64,000 nucleotides of DNA, from positions 496,001 to 560,000 of the forward strand of contig NZ_SUGA01000001.1 of NCBI RefSeq assembly GCF_004963255.1. The letters run 5' to 3'. The notes beneath the pieces are model-generated. The model saw only the letters and a list, made by a program, of their open reading frames with translations. It was not told the origin of the DNA and ran no database searches. How positions within the stretch are numbered: position 1 is the first letter of the stretch; every line of letters begins with the position of its first letter. Made by a program: the position numbers and the translations under genes. Origin of the DNA: Mesorhizobium sp. GTDB lineage: Bacteria; Pseudomonadota; Alphaproteobacteria; Rhizobiales; Rhizobiaceae. Shown piece by piece: positions 58,588 through 64,000 of this stretch.

Positions 58588-59187
58588 TCAGGCTCCCCGC
58601 CGTCGCGCCGCCTCGCGCTCGACATCGTCAGCCGAATAATCGCCGGCAGCCGGGTCGAATGCTGTCCACCCGTCCGCTTGGTATTCGCTGCGGCGGTCGG
58701 CGATGTTGACCGGCGCGGAGCTGCGGAGAACTTCCCGGGCTTCCGAGGCGAGGTCGTCCTCCACACGAGCCGTCACCAGCGCGCCGCCGCGGCGGACGCC
58801 TTCGGCATAGACATGCGCGTCCTGCTCCGGCACGCCGGCGTCGGTCAGGCTGCCGATGATACCGCCGGCCGCGCCGCCCACAATCGCCCCGGCGACGGCG
58901 CCCGCGGCTGTCGCCGCCAGCCAGCCGGCCGCGACCACCGGCCCGACGCCCGGTATCGCCATCGCGCCTAGGCCCGTTGCCAGGCCGCCGGCGCCACCCA
59001 CGACCGCGCCGATACCGGCGCCGCTGGCGGCGTCCTCGGCTGCGGGGGATTGCGTGTTGCGGTACCAGCCGCGCACATTGTTGGCCATGATGCTGATGTC
59101 CGACGAAGGAACGCCGGTGGACTCCAGCGCGCCCACGGCGTCAGCGGCATCGTCATAGTCGTCGAACAGGGCGGTGATCGTTTGCAC
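58588..59187 (-). CDS. general stress protein with glycine-zipper segment
   Basis: A 199-residue protein. The N-terminal unit (ITALFDDYDDAADAVGALES) resembles the YflT/GSP17M-type domain of heat- and general-stress proteins. A central Gly/Ala-rich hydrophobic zipper (about 58-115, GAGIGAVVGGAGG and GAIVGGAAGGIIGS) follows, then a second alpha/beta unit (GALVTARVEDDLASEAREVL). It may associate with membranes. It lies 14 bases after the DUF4142 gene and shares its promoter. Confidence 0.85.
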   Translation of the reverse strand: MQTITALFDDYDDAADAVGALESTGVPSSDISIMANNVRGWYRNTQSPAAEDAASGAGIGAVVGGAGGLATGLGAMAIPGVGPVVAAGWLAATAAGAVAGAIVGGAAGGIIGSLTDAGVPEQDAHVYAEGVRRGGALVTARVEDDLASEAREVLRSSAPVNIADRRSEYQADGWTAFDPAAGDYSADDVEREAARRRGA

Positions 59188-59201
59188 GTCGGTTCTCCTG
59201 T

Positions 59202-59930
59202 CTATTGTTGGCCGGCAAAAACGTTGCCCTGGTAATCGAGCGCGACGGAGGTGCCCTTGCCGTCCTTTGTCGCCTGGCCGCGCCAGATGCCCTGTTCGTC
59301 CTTGGCAAGGGCGGACACGTCCGCATAGCCGGCATCCTGGATGCGCGTCTTCGCCTGCGCTTCGGTGAAGCTGTTCGCGCCGGGGACCGGAGCGGGTGGT
59401 TTGGGCGTCGATGCCGATTTGACCGCCGGCGTGCTCGCGCTGGTGCCGGCGATCTTCTCGATCATGTCCTGATGCATCTTCAGCCTAGGCAGCGTCTCCG
59501 CCGCGAAAGATTTGAGGGCTGGATTGTCTCCATCCTTGGCGTAGGCCTGGAACAGGCCGACGGCGTCGGCATGCGCCTTACGCTGCATCTCGACGTAAGG
59601 CTGGTCCAGCGAAGCAGTCGTGCTCTGCAATCGTTCCAGATCGCTCTTATGAGCGGCATCGGATTGCGCCGGCACCTGCAGCTTCTGCTCGACGGCGATC
59701 TTCTGCAATTTGGCGTTCGCCGCGCCGTGATCGGTGATCATGCGCTTGGCAAAATCCTTGATCTGCTGATCCTTCGCATTGTCCTGCGCGATCTTGCTCG
59801 AATCCACTTCGAACATCCCGCCTATCGCAGCCTTGTTGACGAAGGTCTGCGCGTCGTCGGCCGCGAAGGCAGGAAGGGCAAGCATCAGCGCGGCGGTCGT
59901 CGATGGGATAAGGAATATCCGCATGCTCAT
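59202..59930 (-). CDS. periplasmic DUF4142 protein
   Basis: A 242-residue exported protein: signal peptide about 1-23 (PSTTAALMLALPAFA), then a DUF4142 four-helix domain (FVNKAAIGGMFEVDSSKIAQ, FAKRMITDHGAAN). The C-terminal part (FTEAQAKTRIQDAGYADVSA, GTSVALDYQGNVFAG) resembles a PepSY-like or YpeB-like unit. DUF4142 proteins are common in rhizobial stress clusters and look ferritin-like, but their role is unknown. AAAGGAG precedes ATG 59930. Confidence 0.9.
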   Translation of the reverse strand: MSMRIFLIPSTTAALMLALPAFAADDAQTFVNKAAIGGMFEVDSSKIAQDNAKDQQIKDFAKRMITDHGAANAKLQKIAVEQKLQVPAQSDAAHKSDLERLQSTTASLDQPYVEMQRKAHADAVGLFQAYAKDGDNPALKSFAAETLPRLKMHQDMIEKIAGTSASTPAVKSASTPKPPAPVPGANSFTEAQAKTRIQDAGYADVSALAKDEQGIWRGQATKDGKGTSVALDYQGNVFAGQQ

Positions 59931-59962
59931 GGGGCAAGGCTCCTTTGGTCTTGGTGGCACCG

Positions 59963-59987
59963 AACCACCGTTCCGGCCCTTTGTTCC
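59963..59987 (-). promoter_or_regulatory. EcfG-type promoter of the DUF4142 operon
   Basis: GGAAC at 59987-59983, 18-base spacer, TT at 59964-59963, 32 bases before the start codon. Confidence 0.6.
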
Positions 59988-60279
59988 CCAATGACCTCGT
60001 TTCCTTGGCCTGCAAAAAATCGTCCGGCCGTGGCTGGCGGATGTCGGTTGACTCTGCCTCCGGCGAGCTTGGAGAGCGGGGCGTCGGCTATCCTTCCTCC
60101 CTGGTCTCGCCCTTATCGATGAAGCCAACGATCGCAACAGACCTCGCGGCGAGGCGACTCATTCAAAGAATTTTCTTCTGCGGAGCGGCCGAAAACATCA
60201 TTTGTTATTGTAACTTGCCAAATCGAGGCCGGTCAGCGCGAGTGCTTTTCGAAAAAACGTGGCAAGCGCCTGCTTTGAT
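59988..60279. other. intergenic stretch without a clear gene
   Basis: Lies between the divergent stress promoters at 59963-59987 and 60280-60304. Short frames here lack ribosome sites. AT content rises around 60170-60230. Nothing specific was recognised. Confidence 0.4.
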
Positions 60280-60304
60280 GGAACGGAGGACTTTAATCGG
60301 AGTT
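60280..60304 (+). promoter_or_regulatory. EcfG-type promoter for the gene at 60337
   Basis: GGAAC at 60280-60284, 18-base spacer, TT at 60303-60304. Confidence 0.6.
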
Positions 60305-60336
60305 TAGCGGCAGACAACGCGATGGAGAAATCCAAC

Positions 60337-60552
60337 ATGGAATACACTGCCGAAAACCTTTGTCCTGAAATCGCCGAACGCGAACGGTGCGCGGCTATCG
60401 CCGAGGCGCAAGCGCGGGAATTCGAACGCATCAAGATGTATCCGGTCGCACGCGCGATGCGTGCCTTGGCCTGTCGCATAAAGGGGTCCAGCCTGACGCC
60501 GGGCTTCGACACGCGAACTGCTTCTCGCGATATCGAACGCGCCGCGATTTGA
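60337..60552 (+). CDS. 71-residue helical protein
   Basis: ATG 60337 is preceded by GGAGA. The protein has a helical core (EIAERERCAAIAEAQAREFE) and a basic second half with one further Cys. It lies 12 bases before the cysteine hydrolase gene, so the two are probably one transcript. Function unknown. Confidence 0.68.
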   Translation: MEYTAENLCPEIAERERCAAIAEAQAREFERIKMYPVARAMRALACRIKGSSLTPGFDTRTASRDIERAAI

Positions 60553-60564
60553 GGGTCACCAGCT

Positions 60565-61161
60565 TTGAGCGGGGTCTCACCGATTTCGGCGAAAGCCGTC
60601 CATATTTGCGTAGACATGCAGCAGATGTTCACGCCGCCGTGGCCATGGGCGGTCGATTGGCTGCCCGTGATCCTGCCACAAGTTCAGAGGCTGGTGCGCA
60701 AGCGACCGGAAGCCACGATCTTCACAAGGTTCATCCCCGCGCGAAATCCGGGCGAGGGCCACGGCCAATGGAAACAATATTATGAGCATTGGGCGGACAT
60801 GACGATCGCAAGGGCCGGCAAGGAGGCGGTCGACCTTCTGCCCGAGCTTGCCGTCCATATCCCGCCGGCGCGCGTGTTCGACAAGCCGATCTATTCACCG
60901 TGGCTGAGCGGCGAACTGGCTGGTGTGCTTCAGTCCGAAGGCGTCGAGGAAGTCATCGTCAGCGGTGGTGAGGCCGATATGTGCGTTTTGGCGACCCTGC
61001 TCGGCTCCATCGATTTGGGCTACCGAACGATCCTCGCGGAGGACGCCATCTGCAGCGCGTCCGATGAGGCCTATGAGAACATCCTGAAGCTCTTCACCAA
61101 GCGGTACTCCCACCATGTCGAGGTCGCGCCGGTGGAGGCAATTCTGGAATGCTGGCGATAG
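60565..61161 (+). CDS. isochorismatase-like cysteine hydrolase
   Basis: A 198-residue hydrolase of the isochorismatase/nicotinamidase superfamily: catalytic Asp in HICVDMQQMF, and the loop VSGGEADMCVLATLLGSIDLGY with the nucleophilic Cys and the adjacent TILAEDAIC. The start is taken as TTG 60565 with GAGGG upstream; no nearer ATG fits. It would cleave an amide or vinyl-ether bond; substrate unknown. It shares the stress promoter at 60280-60304. Confidence 0.86.
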   Translation: MSGVSPISAKAVHICVDMQQMFTPPWPWAVDWLPVILPQVQRLVRKRPEATIFTRFIPARNPGEGHGQWKQYYEHWADMTIARAGKEAVDLLPELAVHIPPARVFDKPIYSPWLSGELAGVLQSEGVEEVIVSGGEADMCVLATLLGSIDLGYRTILAEDAICSASDEAYENILKLFTKRYSHHVEVAPVEAILECWR

Positions 61162-61202
61162 CGGAGAGGCGGCGCCCCCGACCAGCGGACTGCTTTTCCT
61201 TC

Positions 61203-61227
61203 GGAACATCTCGCCACTTTCTTAGTT
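61203..61227 (+). promoter_or_regulatory. EcfG-type promoter without an obvious gene
   Basis: GGAAC at 61203-61207, 18-base spacer, TT at 61226-61227. The next well-supported start codon is at 61471, which has its own closer promoter. Confidence 0.5.
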
Positions 61228-61235
61228 CGATCGGC

Positions 61236-61407
61236 GTCGGCGCGTTCCGCGTCCCGAATGCGCCGTCTTGGGCGTCAGGCGTCCTATCGAAAGGCTCCCC
61301 CGTTCACCCCTTTGCGGGCGAGCCTTCCATCGGTCCAAGATTTGCGGGCCGTGATGGCGTTTGCGTCAGGCCCTGAGTTTAACAGGATTGAAAGAAGTAG
61401 TTCAGGC
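61236..61407. other. intergenic stretch, possible small RNA
   Basis: Downstream of the promoter at 61203-61227. AAGGCTC at 61291-61297 pairs with GAGCCTT at 61320-61326, with a shorter inner CCCG/CGGG stem. A 58-codon frame from 61258 has no ribosome site. A small RNA or a long leader are both possible. Confidence 0.3.
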
Positions 61408-61432
61408 GGAACGAAAGCGAGATCCGGGAATT
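61408..61432 (+). promoter_or_regulatory. EcfG-type promoter for the genes at 61471 and 61558
   Basis: GGAAC at 61408-61412, 18-base spacer, TT at 61431-61432, 38 bases before ATG 61471. Confidence 0.65.
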
Positions 61433-61470
61433 AGGTACAAGCATTCGAACATTACTTGCAGGAGGACGAA

Positions 61471-61548
61471 ATGGGACGAGGTATTCTGCTCTGGCTGCTT
61501 GGCGTTCCGATTCCGATCATCATCCTTTTGATGCTTTTCGCACGTTAG
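61471..61548 (+). CDS. 25-residue membrane peptide
   Basis: A tiny gene: ATG 61471 with GGAGG 6 bases upstream, TAG at 61546-61548. The peptide starts MGRG and is otherwise almost entirely hydrophobic (ILLWLLGVPIPIIILLMLF), enough for one membrane span. I recall near-identical tiny proteins in other rhizobia. It lies 9 bases before the gene at 61558 and shares its promoter. Confidence 0.72.
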   Translation: MGRGILLWLLGVPIPIIILLMLFAR

Positions 61549-61557
61549 GAGCCGACG

Positions 61558-62499
61558 ATGACCGACGCCTATTCGACAATGGACGAACCCGCAACGATTG
61601 AGACATCATCCTCCGCCGTCAACTGGGGACCAATCGTGGCCGGCGCTTTCGCGGCGGCCACTTTGACCGTCATCCTCATGCTTGTCGGTTCCGGACTCGG
61701 TTTGGCGATGATGTCGCCATGGGGTAGCCCTACCCTGATGACATTTGCGGTGTCGACCGCGGTCTGGCTGGTCATCGTGCAATGGCTGTCGTCTGCGCTG
61801 GGCGGCTACGTCGCAGGGCGGCTTCGCACCAAGTGGGTCAACGTGCACACCGACGAGGTGTATTTCCGCGACACCGCGCATGGATTCCTGGCCTGGGCCC
61901 TGGCTACGCTGCTCGTGGCCACGGTCCTCGGCTCGGCGGTCTCCGGAATCGCGGGGACGGGCGCCCAGGCGACGACTGGTTTGCTGAGCGGCGTGGCCGC
62001 CGGTGCGGCTTCGCAGGCTTCTTCGGCGCAAACTCCGTCCGCTAACGATCTCGCCGGCTATTTCGTGGACGCGCTCTTCCGGCCGGCCGGCAACGCGGCC
62101 GCGCCTACAGCGGCGGCAACGCCCCAAAACAACGCGGACGCCGCGGCACAGGCCGCACGCATACTGACAGTCAGCGCTGCGAACGGCGAAATGAGCGCGG
62201 ATGACAAGGCGTATCTTGCTCAACTCGTGGCATCCCGCACGGGCCTTCCCCAGGCTGAGGCGCAGAAGCGGGTCGACGAGGTCCTGGCGCGTGCCGAGGA
62301 CGCCAAGAACAAAGCCAAGGCAGCCGCCGATAAGACCCGCAAGGCGAGCGCCACCGCTGCACTGGTTGGCGCGCTGTCGCTGGTGATTGGCGCGTTCATC
62401 GCCGCGGTCGCGGCAGCGCTAGGCGGCAGGCAAAGAGACGAAGACGAGGCGGGCTATTTGCGCAGCGACTCCCGGACGGTTACGACCGCCGTCGGCTAA
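61558..62499 (+). CDS. membrane protein with YrzE/TIGR04086-like hydrophobic core
   Basis: A 313-residue inner-membrane protein with about four spans: two near the N-terminus (VAGAFAAATLTVILMLVGSG, VSTAVWLVIVQWLSSALGGY), one around FLAWALATLLVATVLGS, and one near the C-terminus (AALVGALSLVIGAFIAAVAA). Between the last two lies an Ala-rich soluble region with a coiled coil (EVLARAEDAKNKAKAAADKT). Short acidic tail. Function unknown; the operon partner is the 25-residue peptide. Family naming is tentative. Confidence 0.78.
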   Translation: MTDAYSTMDEPATIETSSSAVNWGPIVAGAFAAATLTVILMLVGSGLGLAMMSPWGSPTLMTFAVSTAVWLVIVQWLSSALGGYVAGRLRTKWVNVHTDEVYFRDTAHGFLAWALATLLVATVLGSAVSGIAGTGAQATTGLLSGVAAGAASQASSAQTPSANDLAGYFVDALFRPAGNAAAPTAAATPQNNADAAAQAARILTVSAANGEMSADDKAYLAQLVASRTGLPQAEAQKRVDEVLARAEDAKNKAKAAADKTRKASATAALVGALSLVIGAFIAAVAAALGGRQRDEDEAGYLRSDSRTVTTAVG

Positions 62500-62500
62500 G

Positions 62501-62600
62501 CATGTCTCCCGAAAGTGGGAACCAGTTTCGGGATAAAGACATGCGTAAATCAAAAACCTAAGCGCATGGAGCGAATCTGAAAGATTGCGACGCGCTTTAG
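62501..62600. repeat. two-hairpin intergenic repeat, second type
   Basis: CATGTCTCCCGAAA pairs imperfectly with TTTCGGGATAAAGACATG (62501-62543), and CTAAGCGC pairs with GCGCTTTAG near 62600. I recall closely similar elements scattered in rhizobial genomes. It starts two bases after the stop codon of the membrane protein gene. Confidence 0.7.
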
Positions 62601-62701
62601 AAGTGGTTCGCCGCTTCACGGAACCGGCGAACTCACTCTATCTCTTTCTTTTGACGCAATTTCCAGCGGAAGCCGCTCACACTTTTCCTGAAATTGCTCT
62701 A
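62597..62701 (-). repeat. two-hairpin intergenic repeat, copy 2 of the 35823 type
   Basis: Read on the minus strand it matches the copy at 35823-35927: AGAGCAATTTCAGGAAAAGTG start, GCAATTTC/GAAATTGC first hairpin, GTTCGCC/GGCGAAC second hairpin. It covers the stop codon of the histidine kinase gene, which lies at 62677-62679. Confidence 0.75.
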
Positions 62702-63765
62702 ATGGCGCGAAGCGGGACGGCAGCCGTGAAATTGAGACCGCTCGGAGCGAACCGCAACTCCACCGTCGCCCCGAGCTCGTAAGGCAAGGTCCGCTCGAGC
62801 ACCTCGAATCCGAAGCCGCGCCGTTCGGTCTGTTTTAGATCGTCAACACCGCTCTCAGCCCATACGAAGCGAAGCAGATCTTCCTCCAAACGCCATTCGA
62901 TGTCGATGCGGCCACTCCGGCTCGAGCTGGCAAGCGCCCCGTATTTCAACGCGTTCGTTGCCAGTTCGTGGATGGCCAAGCCCATCGTCTCGGCAGCCTT
63001 GGGGGCGAGCGTCAAAGGCGGCCCCTCGATCGTCAGGTTATCGCCCTCCCGCCCGCCGGCGGCGCGCAATTCCTCGGCGACGATCGATGCCAGGTTGATC
63101 TCGATCGACGGACGGCGTGTGATCGCCGCCTGCACGCGGGCGAAGGCGTTGATGCGACCCTCCAGGTGAGCCGCGGCTTCGTCCAGGGATTCGCTTTTCT
63201 CCATCGTACGCCGCACGATGGAGCGGATCACGGCCAGCGTGTTGCGCATATGATGCTGCAATTCCGCGAAGCGAGCCTGCTGCTGTTCCTCGGCTTCTTT
63301 CTGGCGCGTGATGTCCTGGCCCACGCCACCGATATGGGCAACCTTTCCCGCCTCATCACGCATCGGAAAGCCGGAATCGCGCAGCCAGCGCATCTCGCTG
63401 TCGGCCGGCCGGCAGATTCGGTATTCGAAGGTTGCGCGTTCGCCGTCGCGTATGCGCGCGATCTGGCCCAGCACATGCTCGCGATCCTCGGGTACGATAA
63501 GGCCGATCCAGGTGGCGAAGTTGTCGCCGGCCAGGGCCTGTTCACGACTCATCCCGTAAATCGCCTCGAAGACAGGCGTCAGGTATTCCCACTGCAGCGT
63601 GTCGGCATTGCGGGCCCAGAGCACGTCCGAGGTGGCTTCGGCGAAATCCCGCAGGGTCTCGTCGCTCTCACGCAGCCGGGCTTCGGCACGCGCATGCCCG
63701 CGCAAGGCCGTCTTGACATCTGCCAGACCGGGTTCAAGCGGCTTGTTGGGCGGGCCCTTGGACAT
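62677..63765 (-). CDS. PAS-containing HWE histidine kinase
   Basis: A 362-residue cytosolic sensor kinase: a PAS/PAC domain (about 35-160, LRDFAEATSDVLWARNAD, ending HIGGVGQDITRQKEAEE) and an HWE kinase domain with H-box ELQHHMRNTLAVIRS, N-box IHELATNALKYGAL and W-x-E in VWAESG. The last eight residues (from IRAISGKV) are encoded by the intergenic repeat at 62597-62701. The ATG shares one base with the upstream CRP-type gene's stop (TGATG), so the two are coupled. It probably signals to a receiver of the general stress response (inference). Confidence 0.9.
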   Translation of the reverse strand: MSKGPPNKPLEPGLADVKTALRGHARAEARLRESDETLRDFAEATSDVLWARNADTLQWEYLTPVFEAIYGMSREQALAGDNFATWIGLIVPEDREHVLGQIARIRDGERATFEYRICRPADSEMRWLRDSGFPMRDEAGKVAHIGGVGQDITRQKEAEEQQQARFAELQHHMRNTLAVIRSIVRRTMEKSESLDEAAAHLEGRINAFARVQAAITRRPSIEINLASIVAEELRAAGGREGDNLTIEGPPLTLAPKAAETMGLAIHELATNALKYGALASSSRSGRIDIEWRLEEDLLRFVWAESGVDDLKQTERRGFGFEVLERTLPYELGATVELRFAPSGLNFTAAVPLRAIRAISGKV

Positions 63766-64000
63766 CACTCCTCGTTGGCATCGAGATGCCTGCCCTCGCG
63801 ATCGAGATGCAGATAATTGGGATTGAACAGCGCGACATCCTGCAGTGCCTGGAGGTTGGGAATGGTCAGCGTCCTGTCCTTCAGCACGATGAGATTCGAG
63901 GCGCGCAGCTCCTGCAGCGTGCGATTGACGTGAACCGTCGACATGCCCAGCGTCTCGCCCAGTTCCGTCTGCGTCAACGGGAATTCGCAACTGCTGTCGC
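63765..64000 (-). CDS. CRP/FNR-family regulator, C-terminal fragment
   Basis: The gene runs off the right edge; the last 77 residues are present. They form the winged helix with EFPLTQTELGETLGMSTVHV and NRTLQELRASNLI, a CRP/FNR-type DNA-binding domain. The recognition helix reads STVHVNRTL, unlike the ETVSR helix of the regulator at 2183-2827, so its target should differ. Coupled to the HWE kinase gene. Confidence 0.88.
   Translation of the reverse strand, partial: DSSCEFPLTQTELGETLGMSTVHVNRTLQELRASNLIVLKDRTLTIPNLQALQDVALFNPNYLHLDREGRHLDANEE

Noticed and set aside
59970..59974. First GGAAC (minus strand) before the DUF4142 gene
   Set aside because: No TT at 18 or 19 bases; the neighbouring GGAAC at 59987-59983 fits exactly.
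1..64000. Defence islands, phage, IS elements, CRISPR, tRNA or rRNA genes
   Set aside because: No transposase, integrase, repeat-spacer array or RNA-gene signature was recognised on either strand.

Overview
The window looks like a chromosomal piece of a Hyphomicrobiales (Rhizobiales) alphaproteobacterium, most like Mesorhizobium. This is inferred from high GC, FixK/FNR-type boxes (TTGA-N6-TCAA), general-stress (EcfG/RpoE2) type promoters (GGAAC-N18-TT), HWE-family histidine kinases and two-hairpin intergenic repeats of a kind I recall from Mesorhizobium genomes. No rRNA, tRNA, CRISPR array, insertion sequence or phage gene was seen.

Region 1 (1-14161) is a low-oxygen/energy module. It holds the end of a phosphoketolase gene and acetate kinase, a GNAT acetyltransferase coupled to a cysteine-free CRP/FNR regulator with an ETVSR recognition helix, a zinc alcohol dehydrogenase, a DUF302 / TPC-type metal ATPase / thioredoxin-2 operon, an NDP-forming acyl-CoA synthetase fused to a GNAT domain, an APH-kinase fusion, a small cytochrome c, a tandem universal stress protein and a cytochrome b561. 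Five FixK-type boxes lie in its intergenic gaps.

Region 2 (14162-35822) starts with an ECF sigma factor and small hydrophilic proteins. It continues as a large glycoconjugate cluster in two tightly coupled minus-strand operons. One (24258 to 15971) encodes inositol-3-phosphate synthase, a histidine phosphatase, a CgeB-like glycosyltransferase, a sugar nucleotidyltransferase, a methyltransferase, an apparently circularly permuted glycosidase, a GT4 glycosyltransferase, a FemAB/GNAT-like protein and a second methyltransferase. The other (35363 to 26425) encodes three NAD-dependent sugar epimerases/decarboxylases, a B12-binding-type radical SAM enzyme, a GT4 and three tandem CgeB-like glycosyltransferases. 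Each operon is preceded by a GGAAC-N18-TT promoter, which suggests a glycan or glycolipid made under general stress. A plus-strand gene between them encodes an unrecognised protein with a phosphoribosyltransferase-like motif and a kinase-like C-terminal half.

Region 3 (35400-62600) is a stress-defence island of mostly short transcription units, nearly all with their own GGAAC-N18-TT promoter and often arranged as divergent pairs. It includes an SDR and a formaldehyde-dehydrogenase-like enzyme, CheB and a giant CheB-CheR-PAS-HWE kinase with response regulators, a pyruvate-oxidase-like enzyme with a PCMT/erythromycin-esterase fusion, catalase HPII, DUF4142 and glycine-zipper stress proteins, a cysteine hydrolase and many tiny proteins. 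The right edge (62677-64000) has an HWE kinase translationally coupled to a CRP-family regulator that runs off the window.

The main result is the density of predicted general-stress promoters: 30 intergenic sites found by eye, 29 with an 18-base and one with a 19-base spacer. They tie the glycoconjugate cluster, the sensors and the defence enzymes into one predicted regulon. The promoter and box calls are pattern matches made by eye and are not experimentally supported here.
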